64,000 nucleotides of DNA. Source: Blastomyces gilchristii SLH14081 (lineage: Eukaryota; Ascomycota; Eurotiomycetes; Onygenales; Ajellomycetaceae). The stretch is taken from positions 82,478-146,477 of the forward strand of contig NW_003101649.1 in the NCBI RefSeq assembly GCF_000003855.2. The letters are read 5' to 3'. Positions 25,055 through 37,289 of this stretch are shown one piece after another (within the stretch, counting starts at the first letter, position 1; each line of letters begins with the position of its first letter). The notes below the pieces were generated by a model. The model had not been told where the DNA came from. It ran no database searches and saw nothing but the letters and a program-made list of their open reading frames with translations. A program made the translations under genes and the position numbers.

Positions 25055-28000
25055 TGTTAGTTGAAAGTCAGTTGAGAAGAAAACAGATCAGTGACAGCAC
25101 AGCAGAGCAAGCTTATGTGAAAGATATTATGAATCTCTGATAATATGTCAAGACAGTAGTTATGACTATCTAGAACTTCTATCACTTTATATCTAATATG
25201 ACAGTAATCTAGCATACAAGATGAATGTGTGATTTGTATATTCTTGAGATTCAATTATACAAGATCTTCTATCTTATACTGCTCTGCAGAATCTTGTCAG
25301 ATGTTGATTTGATCTTCTTGATCTTGTTTTATAATTGTTATGAAGATCTCTGCTCAGTTGCAGATGTCTTGAAGCTTTATTACTATATTATCAGTGATTT
25401 GAATCAGACTGCAGAAGTCCAGTGTGAACTGTGTAATCTCTAGAAGATTCAACACTTTCATATGATATTCATATGTATGAAAGAACAGGCTTACATCTGT
25501 TAAAACAGCATCTCAACTATTGATAGCAATCTCTGTATATAGAAGAAGATCATATCAATCATCTTATAAGTAATTGCAGAAGTTATAAAGATAATTCTTT
25601 ACAGTCTGAATTGTTCATTCTGATGCATTATTGATCTCAGAGTGATAGACAGTTGACAGACAGTGTATAATCTTGAGAACTTGACAGATTCTTGTTCAGA
25701 GAGCACTGACAAATTGACAGTCTTAATTCAATACTATTAATCTCAGTAATTCATGCATTTAATAGAATGAACTTTATAAGAAGGCTTCAGTGACTTATTC
25801 AGTATTCATCTTATCACAAGATTTCAATATTACACTCTTACTTAGTTAATTAATGATAATCAGAATATTTCTACAATCTTTACTCTCAGATAGATTAATA
25901 GTGAAGTCAATCACTACATCTCATCAGATTCTATCAGAAATATTGAGTGATTTTAGTAGATTCTTTCTACAGTTCTTTTATAAGATAATGAAAGAACAGT
26001 GATTGTAGTTTCAGATAAAGTATCTGATACTGTTTAATATCTCAGATCAATAGAACTCTTAGAAGATTATTCTATACAGTTATTCACAGTCTGAATAGCT
26101 AGTTATACATGAATCATATGTCTCTTGCATTATTCAGATGTGTAAGAATTTGAAGTGAGAGACTCAGTGTCATTTGTGAAATTATAGAGTGTTATTATTA
26201 TTGATTGAACATTCTGAGATGTCAATTCTTACATGTAGTTCTGATAAAAATCAGAGTACTTCTTGTTGTACTGCTTCAGTGAGTGCTCAGAGAAGTTCAT
26301 TGATTTGAGCTGCTATATATTATAGCTCATCTAATGTAGGTTCAGAAGAAGTTGAGATATCAGTGACAGTTCTAACTGAAGAAGCATGTATAGTTCTAAT
26401 CAGAGAAGCATGTATAGTGTCATGAGCTGTTTCATCTTGATCAACTAGTATCTTCAGGTTTAAGAGCTGATGCTCTTGATTCATTCAGTAAGTATCTGTT
26501 ACATTGAATGATATATCTTACTCTTAGTATGAGAGAGCATCTGTCATTGAGTTCTGACTGCCAGAATGATAGTGTATTATAAAATGAAAATGACTTAAGA
26601 ACTCAGATTATTACATCTGTCATTCAGTGAGTTTATAAGTAGTCATGAAGTATTTGAGATTCTTATAATCTGTGATTATCTCAAATTCAGAGATACTTCA
26701 GAGTTCAGAGTTTCATTCTTCTAAACAGTGTATAATTGTGAGAAGTTTCTTATCATAGATCTCATAATTGCATTCAGCAGAACTCAGTTTCTTAGACATG
26801 AATACACATGATTATAAAATATCTTTATTGTCATATTACAATATCACGTCTTCTATTACATAGTCAGAGAAATCAGTCTTAATAACTGTCTTACAATCAG
26901 AATTGAATGTTATCAGCAGAGAAGTATTAATGAACATCTTCTTTATCTGTATAAATGCAGCTTCAGTGTCTACTGATCATTGAAATACTGAGTCTTTCTT
27001 AGTGAGATCTGTAAGTGATCTGACAATATCTGAGAAGTTTTGTATAAATCACTGATAGAAGTTAGTGAATTCAATGAAGCTTTGTATATCTTTCACAGTA
27101 TATGAAGCTTCTCATTCAAGAATGACAGAGATCTTCTCAGAATTCATTTAAATCTCCTTATCAGCTTCTATGATGAAATCTAAGTATTTAGTACTCTTAA
27201 CTTCAAAATTATACTTATTAATATCAATTAATAGTTCTGCTTCTTGTAGTTGTTATAATACTCTTCATACATACTCTTAATATTCTTTTCTGAATTCATC
27301 AGTGAAGATGAGAATGTCATCTAGATAAGTAGATACAAACTTATCAAGAAAATCTCAGAGTACTCAGTTGATATACTTCTGAAATATACTGAGAGTGTTA
27401 GTCAGTTTAAAGAATATGACTATTCATTCAAAGAGATTATAATGTGTTTGAAATGCTGTAAGTCATTCATCTTCTTCAGTGATATAAATCTTATGAAACA
27501 CAGTGACAACATCTAGCTTTGTAAATTATTGAGCTCACTCAATTTATGCTAGAGTTTCATTGATGAGAGATAAGAGATATCAATCTTTCTTTATCAATCT
27601 ATTCAGATCTTGATAGTTCACACAGAATTGAAGTTCTTCATCTGACTTCTTTGCAAAGAGAATAGAAGCGGCAGTGAAAGAGTTACTAATATATATGAAT
27701 TTCTTATCTAACAGATCATTGAGTGTCTTCTGAAGAAGAAGAAGTTCATCTCAAGATATATTATAAAGAGGGCCTCACAGTGACTTGAGATTCTTATCAT
27801 TTTTCTTTTCTAACTTGATACTGTGATTCACTCCTGAGCCTTGTAAAGAAGGTATATTTATAATATTATCTTGTTAAAAGACATCTAGATAATCATGATA
27901 TTATTGAGAAAGTTTCATACAAGAATCTGTTATTATAATATGAGATAACTTTTCTAGAGTCTTCTTGATATCAGTCAGACTGACAGAATAGACTGACACA

Positions 28001-29380
28001 TGATTCTGCTATCAGTGATCTTGTCAGTTACTTCTTTTTCAGAGTATTTCATAAGTGTTGACAGAGATCTGTGTAAGATCTATAGTCTTGTGAATATCAT
28101 CTTCATAAATCCTATCATTGTTAGGGAATATCAAGCTCCTGTTTCAAGTATTCAATAAGATGCCTTGTTCAGATAGTCAGGCAAGTCCCAATATAAGATT
28201 ATAATTGAGATTGTCAACTTCATATATGTAGACATCTTCACATTGATGTTCTCTCACATCTATGTTTAGTTTCACCATGTAACAGATACAAACATCTTTT
28301 AAGTCATTAAATTCTGCAAGAAGTCAGGGTTTTGATAAGAGAATATACTGAAGGTTATGATATCTTACAACTGAAGATTTTATCATTGTATAGTGACATA
28401 GATCACTGTCTATCATGGCTTTCATATTATACATGTTATTAATCACAGTAGATACAAGAATCACATTCATTACTATTTTCTCTTCAAATCATTGTCATTC
28501 AATCTCTTCAAGCTTCTGTTTACAAATTTGAACAGAAGCTAATCTTTTTTCTGTTTCATCAGAATATTCTTATAGTTATTATTTAAATCTTTCTTCACTG
28601 CAATGTGATTGGCACGGACAGGCACTGATTCATCTTTCAAATGAGAAGACACTGATCTTTCTCTTAATTGAAGAGATATGTAGATCAATCAGCAGTTGAA
28701 AGCAATATACTCTGATCAGTTACAGTTGATACACACTTCTCATTATCATCAATTGATGACTTCTTCAGAAGTGATCTCAGAAACTCAGAAGCCTGTTCAG
28801 ACAGCAGAGACCCTTGCTTATGTGTAGACATTTGAGTCTACTCAATTCATAGCATCTGCATCATTGTTATTCCTCAGCACAGGTGTATAAGTCACTGAGA
28901 TGTAACATCTTCTGCCACTGTTCTGTATACTCTTGAGCTTGACAAGATGATCATTTAATGTCTGAAGCTGTGTGCAGAAGCCTTTATAAGTCTGATCTTT
29001 GTCTACACTTACAAGAGTCTGTAAGAGTTTGAAAGTTAATATCTTCTTAAGTATACTAATCTTCATTGAATTCTTTCAAGATTGATCACCTGCTTCTAAG
29101 ATCTTGATGTTGAAGTCAGAAATAAATGTTGTAAGAGAAATGTTTCTCTGTCAGATACTCTGTAATCAATCTAATATCTTCTGTTGCATGACAGTGTCTT
29201 GAAATAGAACATCAAGATATTTCATGATATTATCAGGCATTTGTAACACTGGTTCACATGCTTTCATTCATGAATGAAACTTCTGTTTCATGAGATTCTT
29301 TAATTGTTCATTGATATATCAATCTTGATTAATTAACAAACTGATAGCATCTTCATCTACAGTCAGTTTTGTGAGCATTT
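25055..29380 (-). pseudogene. Gypsy C1 gag-pol remnant
   Basis: On minus, right to left. Gag lies at about 29380-28700, with an open piece at 28842-29066 matching C2. A zinc knuckle CX2CX4YX4C at about 28691-28735 has His changed to Tyr. A protease MIDSD motif (DSG with Gly to Asp) is near 28410. RT has an intact YLDDILIF at about 27306-27345. RNase H is around 26900-26500. The integrase core and C-terminal region end at 25057 with a VIEV..SH.Y.LD...IHNIFHISLL stretch, the usual junction to a chromodomain-like tail. Many stops are TGA at Trp. It is non-functional. Confidence 0.84.
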
Positions 29381-29955
29381 TCATCCTTTATAATGAGTAG
29401 AGAGTGAGATTGAAAGCATTGAAATATATAAGAGTATCTAAGTGTTCTTTCAGCACTTTTGTATTTGATTCTGTAGATGTTGAAATCACATGAGTTAATT
29501 ATTGAATCTCTTCATATTGAAGTTATTGAGTCACATGCATGTCTGCTATCTGTTACTGTTATAATTTCAACATTGCTCAGAGTCACTGTGATATCATCTC
29601 TATACTCATGGTCAAGAGTTCTCTCATATTATTATTAGACATGATTATATCATTTTGTTAGATATATAATATCTGAAGAAGTGTAATCATATTCTCATAT
29701 ATCTAAGTATCAGAACTCTCAGGTCTTTCACTGATATTCTCTTATAAGATCTTACTCTCTTTGTAAGATCTTGTTGCAGGGCCAGAGTGACTGATGAGCA
29801 AGCTTCTATCTGAGAACTTGATATCTGCTTAACTGTGTTTCTCTTTCTTACATGTTGTTACATGTTTGAATATCTCTTGATGAATAATTGTTCCTGATAA
29901 GAAGACAATACATGAATAATGATTTCTAATAAGAAGATGATAAACATTTTTCTAG
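29381..29955 (-). other. Gypsy C1 leader and Gag start region
   Basis: This lies between the 5' LTR and the recognisable Gag. Fragments matching C2 (59080-60017) show it belongs to the element. No clear primer-binding site or start codon can be chosen because of the mutations. Confidence 0.5.
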
Positions 29956-30270
29956 TATAAGAGACCTACACTGAATAGATCAGTATTATATTGATAGATC
30001 TTATATAACAAAGAGAAAAATGTTAGAGAAGAAAAGAAAAGAGAAAGTGTGAGAATCAGCAATCAAAGTGAATATTTATACATGTATGTGGTGACTGAGG
30101 ATCGGCAATCGAGAATGGCTGAGAATCAGAGTGTACGCGTTCATGGCGGCCGAGGATCAGTGATTGAGAATGGCAGAGAATCGGAGCATACGCGTTCAAG
30201 AATGGAGTGGTTGGAATCTGTGAAGTGTAATGAAATAGTCTATATGATTGATCGGGCGCAGCCCGCCACA
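29956..30270 (-). repeat. Gypsy C1 LTR (5' LTR)
   Basis: 315 bp, equal in length to its partner, with the same 55-bp tandem duplication (about 30093-30202) and ends TATAAGAGA...CCGCCACA. It is less mutated than the left LTR, with several CG steps kept. Confidence 0.88.
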
Positions 30271-30639
30271 TCTTCAGCTAAATGTAAACAGGATTTGAAT
30301 ACTCAAACTTCTGTTAAGATTAGAGAATTGAGAAATAACTCTGATGATAAACTAGATAGAATATAAGTAGTTAAGATTTCTGTTTTTTAAAATAGTTATA
30401 ATTTACTATCTGATGATAGTGATTAGATTCTACTCTATATTCACTCTCTTTTAGTATGAATATATAATAAAAACAACAAAAAAAGTTTAAAAACTCTTCA
30501 AAAATTACATTTATTGAAAACAATGTAAATAGAAACTCAAATTGTATTTATTCTTATCTTTAAATTGTATTTGAATAAAAAGTTGATTTTATACTGTTTC
30601 AGGAACTGAATTTTGATACTGAGTAAAAGGACATTATTT

Positions 30640-33600
30640 CTCATTCAAGCTACTACTGCTTTCTATCACAAAAATCTGAGATAAAGTCAAGAGTAGTGAT
30701 CTATGAAAGAAAGAGATCAAGATATCAATTTAATCTAAGATTTGATATCATGTCTGACTCTGATATTCTGATGAGTGATATTATAGATAAAGAGAATGAG
30801 TTTAATACTATACAGCTCATAAATATCTATAATGAAAAGTCATTGAAGAAAAATAACAATATCTGAACAATTAATAGAGAATTTCTGAACATAACTTCAT
30901 TAAGAAACTCTATAATTGCAGAAGATTTCAATGCATATCATCTCTAATAAAATTCAGAATGCAAAAGAGCAGTAAGAGCTGATAATCTAATTGAATAAAT
31001 CTTTAAATATTCAATAAATTTAGTTAACAAGTCTGATCAATAAACATTCTTTAGAAAAGATATGAAACAGAAATCTATTATAGATCTAATCTTCATATCA
31101 TAAAATCTAATGAAAAAAAGATTTGTAAACTGATTTATTGATTCAAATAAGACATCAGAATCAGATTATGAGATTATTCAATTTGACATTGAACTGAGTA
31201 AAAAACAAATGAGTGAAAATTCTCTTCTCTCTAATTAGTTTAACTTTGAAAAAGCTGATTGAAAAGCAGTTGAAGAAAGTATAAAACTGTTAAAATCTCA
31301 AAGACAGAGTGAGCTATATTAAAATCCTGGTCAAGATATCTCAAATGAAATGCTTGAGAATAGAGTGAAGCTTATTACATCTATTATTCTAACAAGTGTT
31401 AGAGATAATATTTCAAAGAGAAAGTCTTCTGAGTATTCAAAATCTTAATAAAATGAGAATATCTCATCTAAAAGAAAACAATTAACTACTGCTAGAAGAA
31501 ATTGAAAGAATGATATAATATTTGATATAGAGTTAAAAGCTGTCAGAAATGAATATTTTTCAGATATTAAAAGAGCTAAAACAGACTGCTGAAATAAGTT
31601 TCTTGAAGAAGCATAAGAAAAGAAAGTTTTTAAAGCTTTTAACTATACTAAAACAAGAAGTGTAGCAAAACTTTCAGTCTTAGAATATAAGTTTCAGAAT
31701 GAATCATATACAGTAAACTCTTTTGAGAAAAAATATCAAGCTTTTATAAGAATTCTCTTTCAAAACTCATCAGATTCAGATTTAGAGAAAGAGAATATAT
31801 CACTTCTCAACTATATTGATAAAAATAACTGAGAATGATCTGATCTTACACAAGATAAATTAGAGTCAGCTATCTTCTCAAGTTCAGTTAAAACTGCTGC
31901 AGAGTCTGATTTAATTAATCACTTAATTATTCAAAATACATACTTCTACTTAAAGAATGAGTATTTTAAGCTCTTTTTCAATCTCTTGAAAAATGAATAT
32001 CATTCTGAATGCTGAAGAGAAGCCACTGAAGTGATTCTTGTAAAACCTAATATTAAAACTTTAATTTCTAAGTCATATAGAGTAATATCTCTATTGAACT
32101 GTCTAGAAAAGGTTTTAGAAAAGATAATAGCTACTTAACTATCTTTTATAAGCTCTATTAATAACTCTTCTTTATTCAGTGAATAAATGAGAGATAGAAA
32201 ACAATGTTCTGTAATTAACACTGTTCTCTCAGTTATTCATAATATTCAAATAGCAAAGTATGAAGATCTGATCTCAACTGTAATTTTTATTGATATAAAA
32301 GAAGCATTTAATCATGTTTCAAAGTCAAAGTTAATTAAGACTTTGAAGATGTTAAAACTGTCACTCTCTCTAATAAAATGAGTTAACAGTTTTATATCTA
32401 AAAGAATTATATCACTTTTCTTTAATGAAATGAAATAAGACAAGACTGAGATAAAAATAGAAGTATCACAAGAATCTTCAATCTCACTCATTTTATTTGC
32501 AATATACACTGTATATCTATTCAAAAATAGAAATATAAGAATAGTGTGATCTCTGAGTTATGTGAATGATATTGATCTAGTCTACAGCTTAAAAACTATC
32601 AAAGAGAATTTGAAAGTAATTGAAGAAGCTGTAAAGAAAATCTTTGTTAGAGCAGATATCAATCAAATTCAATTTAATATGAATAAAACTGACTTAATTC
32701 ATTTCTTTTTCAGATTCAATGAGAAAGAACTATCTCTAACTCTTTTAAATAGAGAGATTAAACCCAGTGTAAATATTAAATAATTAGAAGTATGATTAAA
32801 CTCCAAGTTGAATTTTAAATATCACATTCAACAAAGAACTGTCAAGACATGAGGTTCGGAAGAACGTACGACCGCCGGATAATAACGCGGCCGCTTCCGA
32901 ACTTGCTTACGAATGTAAAGGGGCCATAGCGGCCACCAATTAATTTAGTGTACAGTATATAAGATGCCCGCGTACGCCTGTAATCGTACGCTGGCTCAAG
33001 CAACCTTTGAATCACAGACAGAAAGACTATTAAACAACATAACCAGACTATCAAATACAGAGAGAGGTCTATTCTTCCAGGCTATGAGACAGTTATATAT
33101 AGCCTCTATTACATCAGTAGCTGATTATGAAGTTCAAGTTTGATGAAATAATCAAGAGAATTTCACTGAACTCTTTCAAAGCCTGCAAAACAGAGCCTTG
33201 AGAAGAATTCTGAAAGCATTCAAATCATCTTCTATTAAAGTAATGAAAATTGAAGCTTCAATTCCTTCTTCTACTATTAGATTTGAAAAGGCCTGTATGA
33301 ACTATACTCTGAGAGTTATAAAGATGAGCTTAAATCATATAATCAGAGAAAGAGTCTCTTCTTCATTTTCATCAATTAACTCTGAAAATGAACTGAATTG
33401 AAATAGATTTCTTGATTAAAATGAAAATAATTCTTCAAAGAAAATGTCTTCTCAACTGTACAGACTATGCTCTCTGATTAAAAATCAATTTTCTTCTTTA
33501 AATGTTGAAAAAGTTGATCATGAGAAGTTATCTCTCTGAAGAGAAAAGCTTGAATCTCTTATAGACTTATAAATAAGTGAACTATCTAAAGAGAAAGAAT

Positions 33601-34583
33601 ATAAACAGCATTTAAAGAGAATTTCTATAATCAATATAAAAGACTCTATTCTGATTTATTCAGATGACTCAAAAAATGAGAATTTGAATAGATTAGACAC
33701 AGGCATTGCTTATACTGAAGATAATATCAATTTTATCTCAGATTTCTGAAATTTAGACTGTGAATCTGAAGTCTTTGATGCTGAACTATTTGTAATAGTG
33801 AAAGCTTTCAAACTCATTGAAATAAAATCTCATAAAAGAGGAAATAGTTTGAAAGAGATATGAATATTCTCTGATAGTCAAGCTGTTTTAAAAAGACTTA
33901 GAAATAGTCAGATTTATAATGATCAAATGAATCTTGAACTGATCTTAAACTCTGTTTTGAAAATTCAAAAGAGAAGAATATCAAAGCTGATAATTCATCT
34001 GCACTGAGTTCCTGCTCATATGAATATTCATGATAATGAATTGGCTGATTCAGCTGTAAAAAAGAGTGAAGAATTAAGCAGATCTATTCAAAAAATTATA
34101 TCCTGATCTTTTATAAAGAGAAAAATAAAAGAATCTTGTTTAGATAAGTGAAATGAAAGCTGGCAGAAACAAAAGAAGAGTATACATTATTCAAGATTTG
34201 AAATAAAACTCAAGTGAAAATCTTGTTTAATTAAATGTAAAAAGAAAATTTTCTCATCTATAATGCAGCTGAAACTAGAACATGACTATTTCAAATCTTA
34301 TATACAAAGATTTGATAATAGATTTGACTCAATAGAATGCTTATTCTGTAATGCAAATGAGAATTCTGAGTATATTATAATACACTGTGCATTATACAAT
34401 AGTCTCAGAGTGAGATTGAAAGAGAAGTATAATCTAAATCAATTAAATATGAGATTCTTATTCTCAACTGAGACAGGAATTAAATACTTAATAGACTTTC
34501 TATCAGAAACTCAAGCAGCTACAAGAAAATGGCTAAATTCAGAAATATCTGAATATGAAGAGAAGGAAATCAATCAGATATAG
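30640..34583 (+). pseudogene. LINE ORF2: endonuclease, reverse transcriptase, RNase H
   Basis: Domains in order. First, an AP-type endonuclease with an NIYNE motif near 30818, AEDFNAYH near 30920 and a DLIFIS block near 31085. Then RT motif A FIDIKEAFNH at about 32287-32320, a motif B-like stretch near 32470-32515, and a catalytic YVND at about 32557-32570 (YVDD with Asp to Asn). After the solo LTR comes the RNase H domain, 33640-34090, with IFSDSQA near 33868 and NELADS near 34034. Last is a C-terminal CX2C...HC motif at 34338-34388. The end is TAG at 34581-34583. Numerous TGA codons replace Trp. The protein cannot be made. Confidence 0.85.
32850..33016 (-). mobile_element. Solo LTR of Gypsy B in LINE ORF2
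   Basis: A single 167-bp LTR, inverted relative to the LINE, is flanked by the 4-bp duplication GACA (32846-32849 and 33017-33020). Removing it restores the LINE frame. A solo LTR is the usual product of recombination between the two LTRs of a complete insertion. It keeps many CG steps, including a GCGGCCGC site. Confidence 0.93.
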
Positions 34584-34971
34584 TCTGTTAAAACAGCTAT
34601 ATACTATCTTTTAATAATTTGTTTTGTTACAGTCTCTCTTTACTTTATCTTTTTCTTTCAATTCCTTTTTATCTATCTATTTAATATGTCTATCTTTAAG
34701 ACTGTGTTCTCTTTTCCTTTGTCATGATATTGTCAAATGATTTCAAAGTATCAGAAGATGTTAAAACACTGTAATTTGTAAACAGTTTTTGTATTCTGAG
34801 CTGGAATTTTCTGATTTTACATATCTAAAATTGATGAATGTATAATAGTTAACTTTGTATAATAGTTAACTTTACAGATATAGGAAAAACCCTGAGAACT
34901 TTTAGTTCTCAGGTAGATGTCATAGTCTCTGACTCCATACATCTATAATTGAAGAATAATAATAATAATAA
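34584..34971 (+). other. LINE copy 2 3' untranslated region
   Basis: It contains the same 10-bp stem as copy 1 at 34891-34913, but the loop is TTT rather than AAA. A 17-bp tandem duplication (TATAATAGTTAACTTTG) is present at about 34841-34874 only in this copy. The element ends in an AAT run at 34954-34971. Confidence 0.72.
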
Positions 34972-35580
34972 CTCAAATTAGTTAATAAAGAGTGTAAAAA
35001 AGAATTAAGTATTAATAAAAGCTCTTCAGTCACTGAAAAAGTAATTCTTACTTAAAATAATGTAAAATTATAATAGAAAATAACTCTGTTTTTAATTCTT
35101 TGCAAGAATATAGTATAAAATTCACAGAAAAACATCTTACTTTTTTAAAAGAAGTAAAAAACTAATTCTAAGATCTTTCTTTTTTTACATTAACTACTGT
35201 AGAAGAATGAGATAGAAACTGCTAAAATATACACTACTATATACTCTCTATCAAGACTTTTTCTCTTGAGAGTCTTGATATTATAGAGAATATAAGTCTA
35301 TTTCTATATAATAATATAAATATTATCAGTAGAATGTAGAGAAACTGATTATTTATATCTCAAAATAAAAGACTTTATCAATAATTATATTAATATAGAA
35401 TTAATTCTTAAATTTAATAGAAATCTAGTGTTGCTATTCTTAATTTCTTACAGAATCTATTGAATATTGAGATTTTAAAACTAGATTTAATATATCTTAC
35501 TGTGCAGAGATCAAAGACTCAGTCAGATCTTAAAGTATACTGATTTTAAAGTCGTTATTATCTGTCAGATATGTATTAAA
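34972..35580. other. Unclassified AT-rich spacer with a long inverted repeat
   Basis: No coding region or match to the other families in the window was found. At 35249-35258 and 35271-35280 the arms TATCAAGACT/AGTCTTGATA form a perfect stem. It is extended outward by ATACTCTC (35241-35248) against GAGAATAT (35287-35294) after a short bulge. Confidence 0.45.
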
Positions 35581-35825
35581 TACTGTTGATAAGATATCTT
35601 TTTATATCTTTTCTGTCAGAGATAGGCCAGGTTGCATAAGGTGATACACAAGTGAGACTTGATATTGATGTCTTGATACATCAGAGACAGACACAGAGGT
35701 TGCACTTTAAATATATTCATTGATTTTATACTTGATACTGTTACTGAGGTATCTTTTTATATCTTTCTGCCGAAGATGAGCCAGATTGAAAAGAACAGTA
35801 TGTGAGTGAGACTTGATGTTGATGA
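35581..35825. repeat. Degenerate direct repeat of about 90 bp, offset 155 bp
   Basis: Bases 35581-35670 and about 35736-35825 share ACTGTT, TATCTTTTTATATC, GCCAG and GTGAGACTTGAT blocks in the same order and spacing. They could be remnants of a tandem duplication or of two LTR-like pieces; I cannot decide. Confidence 0.5.
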
Positions 35826-35966
35826 TTTGAAATATTAAAGATAGTCAGGGTTTTCATGAAGATTGCTTCTCAGATATCTTCACAATTACAGATTGAGAAT
35901 CTTTTAAAATCAAGAAGATTGATGCATATGACTAGATCTCTTCATCTTACAATTTGTATGATAATT

Positions 35967-36194
35967 TGGCCCGGGGTTGTGATGTGATAGGGGTGAACAG
36001 AGGATAATCTCATACAGGAGTTTTGAACACTGTCTGGTTCATGTTTGGCTGAATAACTCCACCATCACACGGGGTATGCAGTCAGCGATGGGGTCAAAAT
36101 GCTTGTATGATCGAGGGCTTTTCAATGAATCTATCAGCGGGTTCTTATTCGAAAACCTGAGCGAGTTCGTGGTAGAGCGGTCTCTGATCTTATA
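35967..36194 (+). other. GC-rich unmutated island, origin unknown
   Basis: This segment starts at GGCCCGGGG and keeps CG, GG and CC steps throughout, unlike its surroundings. One plus-strand frame is open from about 35988 to 36194 (roughly 65 codons, ending TAA). Its product would contain Gly, Trp and Arg at normal frequency. The last 25 bases resemble a tRNA D-arm, but no T-arm follows. It could be a captured host fragment, part of another short element, or chance. Confidence 0.4.
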
Positions 36195-36995
36195 ACTGAA
36201 GATTTAATCATTGCTTAATAGCATAGATCACTATCTATCATGGCTTTTATATTATACATGTTATTGATCACAGTAGATACAGGAATTGCATTCATTGTTA
36301 TTTTCTCTTTAAATTGTTGTTATCTGACCTCTTCAAGCTTCTGTTTACAAATTTGAACAGAACCTAATCTTTTCCCTGTTTCATCAAGATATTCTCATAG
36401 TTATCTTTTAAATCTTTCTTCAATGCAATGTGATTGATCTGAACTATCAGCATTGATCTTTCTTTTGAATCAGAAGGTACATAGGCTGATTAGTAGTTGA
36501 AAGTGATATATTCTGATTGATTATAATTAGTGCACACATCTTGTTGATATCAATCAACAACTTCTTCCGAAGTGATCTCAGAAACTTGAAAGCCTGTTCA
36601 GATAATGAAGATTCTTGCTTATGTATAGATATTTAAATCTACTCAATTCATGACATCTGCATTATTATTATTCTTCAGTGTGAATATATGAGTGACTGAG
36701 ATGTAATGTGTTCTGCTGCTATTCTGTATACTCTTAAGCTTGATAAGACAGTCATTCAATGTCTGAAGTTGTATGCAGAAGTCTTCATAAGTCTGATCTT
36801 TATCTACACTTACAAGAATCTGTAGAAGTTTGAAAGTTAGTGTCTTCTTAAGCATGCTAATCTTTATTCAATTCTTTCAAGATTGATCACCTACTTCTAA
36901 AATCTTGATGTTAAAATCAAAGATAAATGTTGTAAGAGAAGTATTTCTCTATCACTCTGTAATCAATCTAATATCTTCTGTTATATAGCAGTGTC
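36195..36995 (-). mobile_element. Gypsy C copy 2, gag part left of the hAT insertion
   Basis: It aligns with C1 from about 28365 to 29195, including the Gag frame at 36643-36855. It breaks at GCAGTGTC, where the hAT element begins, and resumes at 58858. Its left end is truncated at the GC-rich island, so pol and the 3' LTR are missing. Confidence 0.85.
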
Positions 36996-37289
36996 TAGAC
37001 TGGCCGGCGGGACCATGAATTTCACATTTAGTCCCATTTGATCTGGTCTCATACATTTCTTGATGTGAGTCCCACCAGGACTAAGCATCAAAAAAATCTG
37101 AAAATGGATCATTTCTGAGAGAAATAGCATGAAAAATGACCAGATTTAATACAGAAACAGTGAAATGAGAGTAATTTCTCAGAATAGACTGTGAAAGATG
37201 ATTATTCTTTCAAAATCAGAATGAGACTGAGACTGAAGATTAAATTCAGTCTCATTCAGTTCATTCAGTGATTGCTTATATAATCAGAA

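Larger units (their letters stand above)
24541..30270 (-). mobile_element. Ty3/Gypsy element C, copy 1 (complete, 5.7 kb)
   Basis: Two 315-bp LTRs (24541-24855 and 29956-30270) bound the element. The 5-bp target duplication is TCTTC (24536-24540 and 30271-30275), and removing the element rejoins LINE ORF1. Gag-pol is on minus. The internal region keeps an intact YLDD in RT but many stops elsewhere. Confidence 0.92.
23940..30366 (+). pseudogene. LINE ORF1 (Gag-like, three zinc knuckles), split by C1
   Basis: The frame runs 23940-24540 and resumes after Gypsy C1 at 30276, ending with TAA at 30364-30366. Three Cys/His knuckles are visible: 24194-24235 (CX2CX4YX4C, His replaced by Tyr), 24251-24295 (second Cys replaced by Tyr, plus a His), and 24343-24388 (CX2CX3HX5C, intact). 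LINE ORF1 proteins with such knuckles bind the RNA in the retrotransposition particle. In-frame stops are present (for example near 24330 and 24416). The start is missing or unrecognised. Confidence 0.75.
23933..34971 (+). mobile_element. Tad-like LINE, copy 2 (longest copy)
   Basis: The LINE's own sequence is 23933-24540, 30271-32849 and 33017-34971. Gypsy C1 (24541-30270) and a solo Gypsy B LTR (32850-33016) are inserted, each with a clean target duplication. It carries most of ORF1, all of ORF2 and the 3' tail. Its 5' end meets Gypsy B3 without a visible target duplication; the right flank is not B3, so a deletion or rearrangement may have followed. The 5' end is probably truncated. Confidence 0.88.

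Noticed and set aside
30049..30366. Open frames on both strands of the Gypsy C LTR
   Set aside because: The 55-bp tandem units keep both strands open; the last part is merely the end of LINE ORF1.
32842..33054. Minus-strand open frame across the solo LTR
   Set aside because: It spans the LTR and both LINE flanks, so it is created by the insertion.
36150..36194. tRNA D-arm-like end of the GC-rich island
   Set aside because: No anticodon stem or T-arm follows; the next bases belong to Gypsy C.
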